A stretch of DNA of 64,000 nt from Deltaproteobacteria bacterium (GCA_017644045.1 JAEPMI010000011.1:306763-370762), one strand, 5' to 3'; positions 22,407 through 32,122 are shown, counted from the first letter of the stretch. Translations and numbers: made by a program. The notes: generated from the sequence alone by a model not told the origin.

Positions 22407-23600
22407 ATGCCCACACGATGCCTCTTCCTCGCTCTCGCGCTCACCCTCACCGCTTGCGGCGACGACGACGGTACGCCGACCGACGACGCGCCCGAGCGGG
22501 ACGGTGGACCGACGCCCACGGTGGACGCGGCAGCGGACGATGCCGGCGGGGTCGACGCGGGCGCCGTCGATGGAGGGGCCGCACCGGGGGACTTCGTCTT
22601 CGCGCCGCTCGAGCCCGAGCCGACCCCGGCTGGCAAGGTGCGCGTCGCCATCGGTCTGGCGCACGGGCGTGTGGTCACCAGCTGCGATGGGCTCGAGAGC
22701 ATCGTGCACGACGAGGTCTTCTCACCGGACGCGAACGACCACCACGAGCACGCGTTGAAGGGGGCGGCTTACGGTGATGGGGTCTTCCTCTTCAACACCG
22801 GGCACGGCGCGCCCGGTCACGTCTTCCGCTCCACCGACGGGATCGCGTGGGAGCAGCTCCCGGGCGAGCGCTTCCACTACGCCGACGGAACCACCGGGCC
22901 GCTGACGGGTGGCACCCGCGGCATCTTCTGGGACGGCGAGGTCTTCGTGCTCATCCGAGGGCGGTCGCCGCGGATGACCTCGACCGACGGACTCGACTGG
23001 GTCGAGGACGAGGGCGAGGCCATCGACCGAAAGTACTTCCACTTCCGCTCGCTCTCCTACCACCCCTCGCTCGGGCGCCTCTTCATGGACGGAACCGACT
23101 CGCCGAAGGAGGTCCACTGGCTGCTGAGCAGCGTGGACTCCGCGCAAAGCTACGCCGAGGTGGAAGGTGGCTTCGCCGACGAGTGCAACGCCTGGATGAC
23201 CTTGGCTCATGGCGGTCTCGTGGCCCCCGGCGGCGACCTGATGTGCCTCTCCTTCGACGGCGGCGACACGTGGCGCGTCGAGGAGGTCCCCGATGGCTTC
23301 GGGACCTACCTGCCGACCGACGACGGCTTCATCGCGTTCGCGGGGTGGCGCCGCGGTCCGCAGCGCTGGGATGGAGAGAGCTGGACCGAAGAGACGATCG
23401 ACAACGGCGTGCGCATCGCGGCGGCCGGTCGCGCTCCCTGGGGGACCTACTGGGCGGCGAGCCGCCAGGGGACCGAGCACTGGACGAGCCAGGACTCGGT
23501 CACCTGGGAGCCGATGGCGCACGAGGGCTCGGGGAACCCGCTGCGCATGATGCTCTTCGGCTACGCCGATCCCTCGGAGAGCTGTCCGCTTGCGGAGTGA
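22407..23600 (+). CDS. Lipoprotein with Asp-box (BNR-like) repeats
   Basis: A 397-residue lipoprotein: signal MPTRCLFLALALTLTACGDD with lipobox Cys at residue 17, then an Asp/Ala-rich linker. The globular part holds at least four Asp-box-like repeats: STDGIAW, STDGLDW, SFDGGDTW and SQDSVTW. These mark sialidase-type beta-propellers. No sialidase catalytic arginine triad can be recognised, so a binding or structural propeller is more likely than a hydrolase. It is transcribed away from the DUF1592-type gene and ends at a hairpin region shared with the convergent lipoprotein gene. Confidence 0.82.
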   Translation: MPTRCLFLALALTLTACGDDDGTPTDDAPERDGGPTPTVDAAADDAGGVDAGAVDGGAAPGDFVFAPLEPEPTPAGKVRVAIGLAHGRVVTSCDGLESIVHDEVFSPDANDHHEHALKGAAYGDGVFLFNTGHGAPGHVFRSTDGIAWEQLPGERFHYADGTTGPLTGGTRGIFWDGEVFVLIRGRSPRMTSTDGLDWVEDEGEAIDRKYFHFRSLSYHPSLGRLFMDGTDSPKEVHWLLSSVDSAQSYAEVEGGFADECNAWMTLAHGGLVAPGGDLMCLSFDGGDTWRVEEVPDGFGTYLPTDDGFIAFAGWRRGPQRWDGESWTEETIDNGVRIAAAGRAPWGTYWAASRQGTEHWTSQDSVTWEPMAHEGSGNPLRMMLFGYADPSESCPLAE

Positions 23601-23603
23601 TCC

Positions 23604-23669
23604 GCCGCCGAAGGCGGCCCTCGCCCTGACCCTCGCCCTCTCATGAAGGGAGAGGGTCAGGGCGAGGGC
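23604..23669. terminator. Hairpins between convergent genes, including an 18-bp stem
   Basis: Just after the 23600 stop is GCCGCC-GAA-GGCGGC (23604-23618). It is followed by a perfect 18-base inverted repeat (23617-23634 with 23652-23669) built from GCCCTCGCCCTGACCC-type sequence. The loop can pair further through CCCT/AGGG. There is no T tract, so a bidirectional hairpin terminator or REP-like element fits better than a classic intrinsic terminator. Related G-rich sequence lies at 46186-46220. Confidence 0.6.
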
Positions 23670-23705
23670 TAGGGTGAGGGTGACGACGCGCCGTTGGCGC
23701 AGTCG

Positions 23706-24662
23706 TCAGCGGGGGCCGCAGTCGCCGCAGTCGGTGCCGTACTCGCAGACGTCGTAGGCCGAGCCCGGGCCGCCGTCGTCGCAGTCGCCGTCGTTCGCGC
23801 TGTCGCAGGTGTTGGTGCAGCCAGCCTCGCCGCCGCCGCCGCCGCTGCTCGCGCCGCCACCGCCGCCGCCGCTCGCGCCGTCGAGGTATGCGCAGGGGAG
23901 GGGGAGCTGCGTGCTGACGCCGCCGAAGACCACGTTGCCGTCGAAGCCGGAGCCGTCATGGCCCTCGTTGAAGCCGAAGGCCTGCATGGTGCAGTGGCCG
24001 TCGTCCCAGCGCGCGAACCCGACGCCCTGGTGATTGCGCCCGAGGATGATCCCCGTGCGCTGGTTCCGGTTCACGTTCCAGTCGTTGATCGCCCAGGTCT
24101 TCTCGAAGGACTCGGTCCAGCCCGCCTGCTGCGCGTGGTTCGTCAGGACGTCGTGGAAGGTCGAGGACAGCGACGAGTCGCTCTCGGTGAAGAAGACCCA
24201 GTCCGAGATGTCGCGCGGGTTGAGGGCGAGCGTATCGAACGCACCCTCGGGCTCGTCACCCGCGTCGTGGAGCACGAGCGTGCTCTCGGTCCAGTCCGGC
24301 GGGTACTCGGAGTCGCCGATCGCCGTGCCGTAGAAGTTCATCGGGTGCCCGTAGAGGGTCCGCGCGCCGCCGCACTCGGTGATGATCATCCGAACCGGCT
24401 TGTCCGCGATCGAGAGCGTGGTGCTACCGCCGCTGGCGAGGTCGACGTCCTCCGCGATGCGGTTGTCGCCGTCCATGTCGAGGCGGATCCGGCAGATGTC
24501 GTAGGAGCTCCGGTTCTCCACCGTGAGCTCGCCGCGGAACCCGTCGCCGTCGCCGCCGCTGCTGCTGCCGCGGCTCTGTCCGCCGCCACAGGCCAGCACG
24601 AGGGCCGCTCCCACAGAGGTCGCGCCCACCAGCGCCATGCCCACCAATCGCGATCGTGTCAT
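23706..24662 (-). CDS. Lipoprotein with Cys-rich LNR-like C terminus
   Basis: A 318-residue lipoprotein (signal ending VLACGGG, then a Gly/Ser linker). The middle domain starts with ELTVENRSSYDICRIRLD, a beta-rich fold of unknown family, and includes GIILGRNHQGVGFARWDDGH. After a poly-Gly/Ser spacer, the C terminus is CTNTCDSANDGDCDDGG...CEYGTDCGDCGPR, a calcium-binding LNR-like cysteine pattern found at the ends of many myxobacterial secreted proteins. ATG 24662 gives a proper lipoprotein signal; the longer frame to 24755 does not. Function unknown. Confidence 0.78.
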   Translation of the reverse strand: MTRSRLVGMALVGATSVGAALVLACGGGQSRGSSSGGDGDGFRGELTVENRSSYDICRIRLDMDGDNRIAEDVDLASGGSTTLSIADKPVRMIITECGGARTLYGHPMNFYGTAIGDSEYPPDWTESTLVLHDAGDEPEGAFDTLALNPRDISDWVFFTESDSSLSSTFHDVLTNHAQQAGWTESFEKTWAINDWNVNRNQRTGIILGRNHQGVGFARWDDGHCTMQAFGFNEGHDGSGFDGNVVFGGVSTQLPLPCAYLDGASGGGGGGASSGGGGGEAGCTNTCDSANDGDCDDGGPGSAYDVCEYGTDCGDCGPR

Positions 24663-24679
24663 CCCACTCAGCCTTCCGA

Positions 24680-24830
24680 GCAATTGCGCCCGTACGAGAA
24701 AAATCAGATATGAATGTGTCCTTGTACGCGGAGACCGGCCGCCGATGCAAGGCAAAGCCGAACGCGTCCGTCAGACGACGAGCTACGAAGCTAGCGCGTG
24801 TGCACTGGCATTCATGGGGCAATAATTGCC
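24680..24830. promoter_or_regulatory. Two related palindromes upstream of the Cys-rich lipoprotein gene
   Basis: GCAATTGC lies at 24680-24687, 18 bases upstream of the lipoprotein start, and GGCAATAATTGCC at 24818-24830. Both are perfect and share the GCAAT/ATTGC half-sites. They are AT-rich islands in a 229-base intergenic stretch (24663-24891) that otherwise holds no gene I can support. Candidate operators for one regulator. Confidence 0.35.
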
Positions 24831-24891
24831 AAGGGATCCGGTGAAGATCCGCGCCCGGTTCAGTCGACCGAACGGATCCCGATCGTGTGCT

Positions 24892-25215
24892 TCAGAGGCA
24901 CGACGCGAGTCGCTCGAGGCGCGCGTCCCAGAGGGCCGCGTGCGCGTCTCGATCGGCGTCGTCCTCGAACCGGGTATGGAGCACCTGCAGCTGCGTGCCA
25001 TCCATCGGCGACGGACCGCCGGGCGAGAGCACGAGCATCGCGCGGGTGGCGGTCCCGCGGACGTCGATCGTCAGCGTGAGCCGTTCTCCGGGGACGTGCT
25101 TGGCGACCGCCCCGCCCGCGCCTTCACCCCACCACTCGTCGCGCCGTTCGAGCGCGGCGAAGAGAGTGTCGGCGTCGCAGTGGAAGGTGCGCGCGAGCGA
25201 GGCGACCGGGTTCAT
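24892..25215 (-). CDS. Small SRPBCC/AHSA1-like protein
   Basis: A 107-residue protein beginning FHCDADTLFAALERRDEWWGEGAGG and containing LTLTIDVRGTATRAMLVLS and a C-terminal helix DRDAHAALWDARLERLA. The order (helix, short loop, antiparallel strands, long terminal helix) fits a minimal START/SRPBCC domain of the AHSA1 type, but it is short for the family. It starts five bases after the stop of the secreted helical protein gene, so it is probably in the same operon. Ligand unknown. Confidence 0.65.
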   Translation of the reverse strand: MNPVASLARTFHCDADTLFAALERRDEWWGEGAGGAVAKHVPGERLTLTIDVRGTATRAMLVLSPGGPSPMDGTQLQVLHTRFEDDADRDAHAALWDARLERLASCL

Positions 25216-25220
25216 CGAGC

Positions 25221-26378
25221 TCAGCGCAGGTTGGGCGGCAGCTGATCGCCGTAGACGGTCCGCAGCTGGGACAGCGCCTGGCGACGGGAGGTCAGGTACT
25301 GCGCGATCGACGCGACCAAGCGCTCGGTCTCGTCGCGGATGTCGTTCTGGGCCTTCTCGAGATCCTCGTCCGTCAGCCCGATGCGGTCGCAGATCCGATG
25401 CACCTGGTTCGAGAGCGCTGGGATCTGCGCCTGGGCGGTCCGCAGGGTCCACTGGGTCGTCGCCAGCCGCGCCCAGATCGCGTCGTGGCATGGGAACCGG
25501 CTGCGCGAGCGACGCATGACCGCGCGGACCCGGTTCAGCTCTCCCATGGCGCGGCGCGCGTCCGGGAGGGTCTGCGGCGTCTTCGAACCGTAGGCGTTTC
25601 GGCAGCTGGCGCTGTACGGCCCCGGCTGAACGCAGGCGATGATCTCGGTGAGCCAACCGTCGATGCGCTCGAGCCGGGAGTTGAACTCGGTGAACATCAG
25701 CTGGATGTTCTCGGGCGGACTCTCCCAGGTCTCGAACGGCTCGCAGAGCTCCGTGAGATCCGAGGCGAGGCTGCGTGCGTATCCCTGGACGAGCTGAGCG
25801 CCGGAGCGCACGAGCGTGCGCAGCTCCTCGCGCGTATTCGACTCGCAGATCGGCGGCTTGCGTCGGTTGCGGATCACCGAGCCCCGCTGGATGCGGATGA
25901 CGATCGGGCGGAAAGCCTCGAGCGATTCGACCTCTTCCTTCAGCCGCAGGATGCTCTCGACCACCTGTGGCGTGAGCTGGGGCCGGAAGGACGCCGGGTT
26001 CGCCGCGGCCGTGCCCTGCGCCATGGCGACCTGTCCCCGCTGCGTCAGGCCGCGGGCCCACGTGGATCGGGCCTCCTCGTCTGCTGCCCGCGCCAGCTGC
26101 TGGAGCTCGTCGTCCGCCCAGGCGGTCATCCGCTGGAGGGTCGCGTCCTCGAGAGCGCAGGCGTTCCACTCGAGGCACGCCGCACGTCGCCTGAGCTTCA
26201 GCGCGTCCACGCCGGCCTTCACCGGGTCGCTCAGGTTCTGCAAGCGCCGGGCGCGGGCCTCGAAGGCGCGGGCTTCGGCGTCGCAGTCGCGCGGCAGCCG
26301 ATCGCACGTCTGTGCCTCGGCCGGCGCAGCGAGCGCGGTCAGGGCGGCGAGAACGACGACGGACGAGAGCAGGCGCAT
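25221..26378 (-). CDS. Secreted helical protein related to the neighbouring kinase's sensor domain
   Basis: A 385-residue protein with a cleavable signal (MRLLSSVVVLAALTALAAPAEA) and mostly alpha-helical, charged sequence with about eight Cys. Its second half matches the outside domain of the kinase encoded just upstream in spacing and key residues: KPPIC / KPSFC, CEPFE / CEPYE, RFPCHDAIWARL / [12 protein letters not shown] and ICDRIGLT / ICRETGGLT. It may be a periplasmic partner, decoy or duplicated ligand-binding module of that kinase. TATAAC lies 11 bases before the ATG. Confidence 0.78.
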   Translation of the reverse strand: MRLLSSVVVLAALTALAAPAEAQTCDRLPRDCDAEARAFEARARRLQNLSDPVKAGVDALKLRRRAACLEWNACALEDATLQRMTAWADDELQQLARAADEEARSTWARGLTQRGQVAMAQGTAAANPASFRPQLTPQVVESILRLKEEVESLEAFRPIVIRIQRGSVIRNRRKPPICESNTREELRTLVRSGAQLVQGYARSLASDLTELCEPFETWESPPENIQLMFTEFNSRLERIDGWLTEIIACVQPGPYSASCRNAYGSKTPQTLPDARRAMGELNRVRAVMRRSRSRFPCHDAIWARLATTQWTLRTAQAQIPALSNQVHRICDRIGLTDEDLEKAQNDIRDETERLVASIAQYLTSRRQALSQLRTVYGDQLPPNLR

Positions 26379-26389
26379 GGGGCAACGGC

Positions 26390-26395
26390 GTTATA
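26390..26395 (-). promoter_or_regulatory. Candidate -10 element for the secreted helical protein gene
   Basis: TATAAC on the minus strand, 11 bases before the ATG at 26378. It is the best -10 match in the short gap between this gene and the kinase gene. No good -35 is visible. Confidence 0.4.
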
Positions 26396-26439
26396 CGTCG
26401 CCAGAGCCCCAGTGTTCACCCCGAGGCGTGATTCACCAC

Positions 26440-28470
26440 TCACTGGGCGACGAGGCGCGCCGCGGTCAGCGAGCGCTGGACCGATGTCTCGTGGGCGTGG
26501 ATCTGCCCCTCCGCGGTGTCGAGCTGGCCCGAGAGGCGCTCCGCGAGCTCGCTCGCCTGCACGCTCGTGAGTCCGCCGGTCTCGCGGCAGATGTCCTGCC
26601 GGAGCCGGGTCACGCGCTGGGCGGCGGCGCCGGACCACTGGTTTCCCTGGCGCTGTAGCCTGCTGAGCCGGGTGAAGACCCCAGCGTCGCAGGGGAAGGG
26701 TCGGCTGCCATCCTCGACACCCCGAAGCAGCGTGCGGGTCTCCCGGACGGCGGCGAGCACCTGGTCGGCCACGTCCACGGGGACGTTCGAGGAGATCGTG
26801 CGGTCCGCGGCCATCTCTTCGGCGCGGTCGAGGGTCGACGGGATCCGCTGCAGCTTGCGGAGCAGATCGGCGTCCGGCGGTCCCGATTGCTCGTAGGGCT
26901 CGCAGGCCTGGCCGCGGATGCGGCGGAGCTGCTGGACGGTGGACACGACGGTGCCGTCCTCCGAGCCGGTCACGAGCCCACTCGCGCGCCCGCAGAACGA
27001 GGGCTTGTCGTTGTCGGCGAGGCTGCGGAGTCCGCGGCGGGTGGCGGCGACCGCGGCCACCGTCCGCTGGACCTCCTCGAGCGAAGCCTCGAGCCGGCGG
27101 ACCTCGGCGGCGTAGGGGTTCGCATTGGTGACCGCCGCCGACGGTCCGGTGCTCATCGACGACTCCATCGCGCTCGCCATCGTCGTCGCCTGACCGCGCC
27201 GTGAGCGCATTTGGCTCGGCTCGGGACGCATGGTCGGGTTCGCCTCGAGCGGCTCCTCGGGAAACTCCGTCGGCGGAGCTCCGAGCTCGTTGCCGGCGTC
27301 CGTCTGCGTGGGCGTCTCGTCCGGCTCTTCGATCGCCTCGTCGCGGTGATCGATGGGTGCCAGATCGACCTGCGTCGGGGCCGTCGCGGTGACGGCGTTG
27401 GTCGGCTCGCGGAGCGCGAAGAAGAGCCCCACGCCGGCCGCCGCCAGCAGGGCGACGCCACCGATGGCGACCGGGCCCACCCAGCTCTTCGACTCGCCAG
27501 GCCGCAGCCCGGACGAGAGCGCGCGCGCCTCCCGCGTCGCGGGCGGCGAACCCGAGGGGGCCCGGAGCAGCCGCGTCATCGGGACGCTCTTCGCCCCCTC
27601 CTTCAGTGCCTTCCGGAACGCACCGACGTGTTGGAAACGCTCGTCCTGGTTCTTCGCGAGGGCCGTGCGGATCGCGGTCTCCACCGCCACGGGCACGCCG
27701 AGATCCGGCGCCATCGCCGGCGGTGGCGTGGTCAGCATCTTCATCAGGATGGCCGTCGGCGTGTTGCCCTCGAAGGGCGCCTCGCCGGTGAGCATCTCGT
27801 AGAGGATGCAGCCGAGCGCGTAGACGTCAGCGCGCCGATCGACCTTCTCGCCGGTGGCCTGCTCGGGCGCCATGTACTGCGGGGTGCCGAGGACCATGCC
27901 GGTGGCGGTCAGGCTCTCCTCCGAGCCCTCGACCATCTTGGCGAGGCCGAAGTCGAGGACGATGGGGTCGACGCCGCCTTCGTCGTTCGTGCGCAGGAAG
28001 ACGTTGGCCGGCTTCAGGTCCCGGTGAGCGAAGCCCTGCTCGTGGGCGTACTCGACCGCCTCCGCCATCCCGTCGAAGAGGGCCAGCGCGTCGGGCACCG
28101 GGATGCGGCGCCGCCGATGGAGGTGGTCCGCCAGGTCCTCGCCCTCGAGGAGATCCATGACGAGGTACTCGAGCCCCTCGTCGCTGGTGCCGTGGGCGTG
28201 AATGGCCACGATCCGCGGGTGGCGCAGCGACACGAGCGCCTGGGCCTCACGTCGGAAGCGCGTGCGGGCGTCGGCCGAGAGCGCCGCGCGGTCCACGCGG
28301 AGCACCTTGGCCGCGACTTTCTCGCCGGTCTTCGGATCGGTCGCGGCGTAGACCGCGCCGAAGCCGCCGCCACCCAGGCGCTTCTCGAGCACGTAGCCCT
28401 CGCCGAGGACGCGTCCGACGAGCGGATCCTCTTCGTCGCCCTCCTCGGGGCCAAACGCCTCCTCGGCCAC
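26440..28470 (-). CDS. Membrane Ser/Thr protein kinase (PknB/Stk type) with external helical sensor domain
   Basis: A 676-residue kinase. The N-terminal kinase domain (about 20-285) has [15 protein letters not shown] (ATP-binding Lys), [18 protein letters not shown] and [26 protein letters not shown] juxtamembrane Pro/Arg linker leads to one helix (about 330-353, [20 protein letters not shown]) and an extracytoplasmic domain to the C terminus, with conserved Cys (KPSFC, CEPYE, FPCDAG, ICRE). GTG 28470 is preferred: TAGGAT lies five bases before it; GTG 28494 is an alternative. The gene downstream encodes a secreted relative of the sensor domain. Confidence 0.92.
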   Translation of the reverse strand: MAEEAFGPEEGDEEDPLVGRVLGEGYVLEKRLGGGGFGAVYAATDPKTGEKVAAKVLRVDRAALSADARTRFRREAQALVSLRHPRIVAIHAHGTSDEGLEYLVMDLLEGEDLADHLHRRRRIPVPDALALFDGMAEAVEYAHEQGFAHRDLKPANVFLRTNDEGGVDPIVLDFGLAKMVEGSEESLTATGMVLGTPQYMAPEQATGEKVDRRADVYALGCILYEMLTGEAPFEGNTPTAILMKMLTTPPPAMAPDLGVPVAVETAIRTALAKNQDERFQHVGAFRKALKEGAKSVPMTRLLRAPSGSPPATREARALSSGLRPGESKSWVGPVAIGGVALLAAAGVGLFFALREPTNAVTATAPTQVDLAPIDHRDEAIEEPDETPTQTDAGNELGAPPTEFPEEPLEANPTMRPEPSQMRSRRGQATTMASAMESSMSTGPSAAVTNANPYAAEVRRLEASLEEVQRTVAAVAATRRGLRSLADNDKPSFCGRASGLVTGSEDGTVVSTVQQLRRIRGQACEPYEQSGPPDADLLRKLQRIPSTLDRAEEMAADRTISSNVPVDVADQVLAAVRETRTLLRGVEDGSRPFPCDAGVFTRLSRLQRQGNQWSGAAAQRVTRLRQDICRETGGLTSVQASELAERLSGQLDTAEGQIHAHETSVQRSLTAARLVAQ

Positions 28471-28601
28471 GGCCGATCCTAGTAGTGGAAACACGACAGA
28501 GGCAAACGGATGGGGCCTGCGGGGGGCACTTTGGGTTCCACTGCTATTTTTCCGGACCGGAGGGAACCTTTCCGCTCCCTCGCACGTCCCCAGAGAACGT
28601 C

Positions 28602-29288
28602 GTGGTCCGTCTGTCCTTCATCCTGCTGGTCCTCGTGCTCCCGCTCACCGCGGCGGCCGACGGTGGGTCGTACTTCTCGTTCTTCAACGGTTGGCCGCAC
28701 GACCATCATTCGCTCGACGCCACCCCACGCTTCCTCGAGCAGGGCGAAAGAATGGATCGCTGTCCCACGGACACCCTGGTTCACCGGCGCGGCGAGGCCT
28801 TCCGATACAACGTTCGAGTCCACCCGGAGTTCGGCGAGCGGCTCGAGCGTTTCGAGCAGGTGGTGGTCGATCTGGCGACCACCCACTACGGCCGTCCACC
28901 CACCCGGATGGTCCACGGCGGGACCTACAACTGCCGCCGGGCGCGCGGTCGCCGGGGTCGCATCAGCGAGCACGCCTTCGGCAACGCCATCGACCTCGAG
29001 GGCTTCGACTTCGGTCGGCTGCCGCGGGACGCGGAGCTCCCGGTGGGCGTCCACCGTCGCTTCCGCCGCCCCTTCCGGCTCCGGATCGGCCAGCACTGGG
29101 GGCCGCGCCGCCAGCGCGACGCCCATCACGCCGAGTTCCTCCACGGCCTCGCCGAGAAGCTCCGGCGCCGCCCCGACATCTTCCGCGGGATCGTCGGTCC
29201 GCCGCGACCGCGCCATCACAACCACCTGCACCTCGACGCATCGCCGTGGCGCTACGCGATGTTCTCGTACGAGGACCCCACGGAGTAG
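28602..29288 (+). CDS. Secreted extensin-like C-terminal domain protein (M15-related)
   Basis: A 228-residue protein with a signal peptide (VRLSFILLVLVLPLTAAADGG). Key sequence is YNCRRARGRRGRISEHAFGNAIDLEGF and the late HHNHLHLDASP, the SxHxxGxAxD and HxH zinc-ligand pattern of extensin-like_C/peptidase M15-type domains, which act on or bind peptidoglycan. The GTG start was chosen because it immediately precedes the hydrophobic signal; the upstream frame lacks sense. It diverges from the kinase gene across a 131-base gap. Confidence 0.85.
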   Translation: MVRLSFILLVLVLPLTAAADGGSYFSFFNGWPHDHHSLDATPRFLEQGERMDRCPTDTLVHRRGEAFRYNVRVHPEFGERLERFEQVVVDLATTHYGRPPTRMVHGGTYNCRRARGRRGRISEHAFGNAIDLEGFDFGRLPRDAELPVGVHRRFRRPFRLRIGQHWGPRRQRDAHHAEFLHGLAEKLRRRPDIFRGIVGPPRPRHHNHLHLDASPWRYAMFSYEDPTE

Positions 29289-29321
29289 ACGCTCCTGGGC
29301 ACCGTCTGGCAGCGTGCGCAC

Positions 29322-30803
29322 ATGCGACCTCTCCCGGTGCTCCTCCTGCTCGTCCTCGGCTGTCCCTCCAGCCCGCCGCCGCAGGAGACCACGCCCGATC
29401 CCGAACCGGAGCCGGGGATCGCGCTCGACGGACAGGTGCTCTACGCGTCACCGATCGAGTCGGCGCCCGAGTCGATCCGCCAAGCGCAGTCGACGTTCGA
29501 GGGCGCATGGGCCAGCGAGCCACCGATGCCGCCGGCCGACGCCGGCCCCGACGAGTACCGCACCTTCGCCACCCAGCTCTTCGCGCCCTACGTCGACCAG
29601 CAGGTCTCGGCCGCCTCGCAGCTCCTCGACCTCTGGGAGGGAGCGAGCGAACCGAGCGAGAAGCTCATCCACGCGGTCCTCGCCGCGCGCCTGCTCCACC
29701 GCTCCGCGAGCTGGATGTGGACCCTGCCGCTCCCGGACGTCGGCGACGTCAACGAGCAGGCGCGCGCTTCCCTCGAGCGGTCCATTCGCGGCGCCGCGCA
29801 GAACTTCGCCCAGTACGCCGCCGCCGCCTTCGGCAAGTGCGTCGAAGCCGCGGCCGACACCCCCGAGTTCGAGCCCTGGCGCGCCGACTGCGTTCGCCGC
29901 GCCGAGTCGATCGAGCCCATCCGCACCGCCCAGATCGGCCCGCCACCCCCCACGTCGATGCCCGAGGGCTGTGAGGGGACGATCGATCCAATGTTTGCCG
30001 CGCCGGGGCACGACGCGGACGCTCGTCCGCAACTCTTGGTCCTGGTCGAAGCGGAGACCGAGGGGGTCGATGTGGCCGCCGTGCAGCAGGCGGTGGAGCG
30101 CTGGGCCCGGAGCGAGCACGACCTTCGCGCGGTGCCCGCCAACCGACGGCGCGCGGCCGAGCGGCTCATCGAAGCGGGCAAGACTAGCAGCCGCGGCCCG
30201 GTGTGCGCGGCGCCGCCATCTCTGACCTGGGTGCTCGGGTCTCAGGTGCCGAACTTGGTCGTCGCGAAGGTCGATCAGAGCTGCCACGACGCCACGCCGA
30301 TCGACGAGAACATGCAGCCCACCGGACCGGCAGAGACGGTCTGCGACCTGATCATCTCCTGGCGCCGCGCCGGCAGCCTCAGCGACGAAGGGCTGCCTCC
30401 GTTGTTCCGGCGGACACTTCCCGCGAGCCCGACGACGGAAGCCATGGTCGCGACCCTGACCGCCGACCCGCCCCGTGACTCTGCCATCTTCGGCGCCCTC
30501 GGAGGGCTCGGCGGCAGCGGCGCGCGCATGTCGGTCGGTGCCATCGACGGTGACCCCGGCTACCGCATTCGCGCCGCTCTCGAAGCCCTCGAAATCAACG
30601 GCTGCCAGACCGAACGCGGCGCGAGCCGACTCGAGCTCGCCTGGACCGTCACCCCCACCGGTGTCGTCGAGTCAGTGGCGGTCGAGGGCGGCGACGACAC
30701 GGTGAACACCTGCGTGAAGGCGAAGCTCGAACAGCTCACTCTCACCTGCACGCCGAGCGGCGACCCCATCCCCATGCAGACCACCCTCTGCCTGGCGAAC
30801 TAG
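29322..30803 (+). CDS. Lipoprotein with AgmX/PglI-like C-terminal domain
   Basis: A 493-residue lipoprotein (MRPLPVLLLLVLGC) with a Pro/Glu linker. The body has no recognised domain. The last about 70 residues (INGCQTERG...LELAWTVTPTGVVESVAVEGG...VNTCVKAKLEQL) follow the pattern of the AgmX/PglI C-terminal module: a Cys near each end, a central W-x-V-x-P-x-G-V strand, and a final C-x-x-x-L helix. That module is found in myxobacterial gliding and periplasmic proteins. It starts 33 bases after the extensin-like gene on the same strand. Confidence 0.72.
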   Translation: MRPLPVLLLLVLGCPSSPPPQETTPDPEPEPGIALDGQVLYASPIESAPESIRQAQSTFEGAWASEPPMPPADAGPDEYRTFATQLFAPYVDQQVSAASQLLDLWEGASEPSEKLIHAVLAARLLHRSASWMWTLPLPDVGDVNEQARASLERSIRGAAQNFAQYAAAAFGKCVEAAADTPEFEPWRADCVRRAESIEPIRTAQIGPPPPTSMPEGCEGTIDPMFAAPGHDADARPQLLVLVEAETEGVDVAAVQQAVERWARSEHDLRAVPANRRRAAERLIEAGKTSSRGPVCAAPPSLTWVLGSQVPNLVVAKVDQSCHDATPIDENMQPTGPAETVCDLIISWRRAGSLSDEGLPPLFRRTLPASPTTEAMVATLTADPPRDSAIFGALGGLGGSGARMSVGAIDGDPGYRIRAALEALEINGCQTERGASRLELAWTVTPTGVVESVAVEGGDDTVNTCVKAKLEQLTLTCTPSGDPIPMQTTLCLAN

Positions 30804-30890
30804 CCCAACCTTCGTTCTCCCTGCGACCTCTGCGGCTCCGCGACTCTGCGCGAGGCAAGGACCCAACGGGCCCATCGAAGCCCGGAGCGC

Positions 30891-32018
30891 CTAAGGCTCG
30901 AACCCAAAACGCGAGAAGACATCCCGAAGGTTCTCGTAGACCTCCTCCTTGCTGAGCCCGTACTCCTCGAGCGAGTACTCGTGCGAGCTCTTGTACCGCT
31001 TCTGCCGCCTCGTGACCTCTTCGAGCTTCGCGCGGTACGCCGGGCTCATCTCGAGCTCCATCCAGCCGTAGACCTCTTCGACGACGCGCTTGGGGTCCTT
31101 GATGAGGTCCTTGTAGCGGACGAGGTGGAAGCGCTCCTTCGGGAGCGTGTCCATCAGCTCGAGGGCGACCCGGTAGTAGGCGTAGCCCAGCTCGACGAGC
31201 TCGCGCGCCGCCGGTGACTCCTTCGGCAGCTCCGGCGAGTGGGTGATCCACTTCTCGTAGAACATGTTGAGGAAGCTCGGCAGCGCCTTGTACGGGTGCC
31301 GCACCAGGTAGAGCAGCCGCGCGTCGGGAAAGCGTTGGAGCAGCGTGCGCACCCGCGGGTGCAGGAAGACGTTCTTCGTGATGAAGCGTCGGTCGCCGCC
31401 GACGCTGAAGAGGTGCTTCTTCAGCGACGCCTCGTAGTGGTCCATGAAGGCCCGACGGGACTCGTCGTCCTGCATGTCGAGCCAGGCCATCTCGCCGTAG
31501 CCCTCGAGGTAGGGGTTGAGCAGCGAGACCGTCGGCGACTCGAGGGCGTAGACGAAGAGGGCCTCGTCCTCTTCCTCCTTGTCGATGCCCATCTCGTGAA
31601 TGCCTTCCCAGCCGCTGAAGAAGGTGTCGTTGATCAGGTCGACGCCCTTGCGTGCGATCGGACCGAGGGGACCCTCGCCGATCGCTTCGATGAGCCGCTG
31701 GTACGAGACCGCGTTGAACATCGACTGGTAGAGCTTGAAGCCCGCGAAGTGCTCCTCGTCATAGGAGAGCAGCCGGTGGAGCATGGTCGTGCCGCTCCGG
31801 CCGTTGGCGAAGATGAAGACCGGCTGCTCGACGCGCTGGTCCTTCCACGCGGGGTAGAGCACGTCGTCGATCCGGCGGCCGACCTGGAGCAGGCCACGAA
31901 TGGTCATCCACGCACCGGCGAACCCGGCCCAGGTCCACGCGCGGCGTGGGCTGAGGTTCTCGGCGGCGGCGCGCGTGATCTGCCGCAGCGCGTCACGATT
32001 TATGGGTATGCGGCTCAA
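30891..32018 (-). CDS. Sulfotransferase family protein
   Basis: A 375-residue PAPS-dependent sulfotransferase-like protein. The 5'-phosphosulfate loop is FIFANGRSGTTMLHRLL and the 3'-phosphate region is YLVRHPYKALPSFLNMFY; FITKNVFLHP and FHLVRYKDLIKDPKRVVEEVYGWM are also typical. The acceptor cannot be told. The frame opens with a TTG at 32018; a later ATG (residue 38) would remove the N-terminal helix, so the start is uncertain. It stands alone on its strand. Confidence 0.85.
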   Translation of the reverse strand: MSRIPINRDALRQITRAAAENLSPRRAWTWAGFAGAWMTIRGLLQVGRRIDDVLYPAWKDQRVEQPVFIFANGRSGTTMLHRLLSYDEEHFAGFKLYQSMFNAVSYQRLIEAIGEGPLGPIARKGVDLINDTFFSGWEGIHEMGIDKEEEDEALFVYALESPTVSLLNPYLEGYGEMAWLDMQDDESRRAFMDHYEASLKKHLFSVGGDRRFITKNVFLHPRVRTLLQRFPDARLLYLVRHPYKALPSFLNMFYEKWITHSPELPKESPAARELVELGYAYYRVALELMDTLPKERFHLVRYKDLIKDPKRVVEEVYGWMELEMSPAYRAKLEEVTRRQKRYKSSHEYSLEEYGLSKEEVYENLRDVFSRFGFEP

Positions 32019-32122
32019 GGCCGAGCGAGCCTTGCCCGCCGGGCGCGAGGCCGCAAGCCAATGGCCGGAACCCGGTTCAGCGCGGTTTGTGGGCCAACCG
32101 GCTCTCCTGCTATGGAGCCCAG

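Noticed and set aside
22407-23600. Active sialidase
   Set aside because: Asp-box repeats are present, but the arginine triad and nucleophile Tyr/Glu pair could not be identified.
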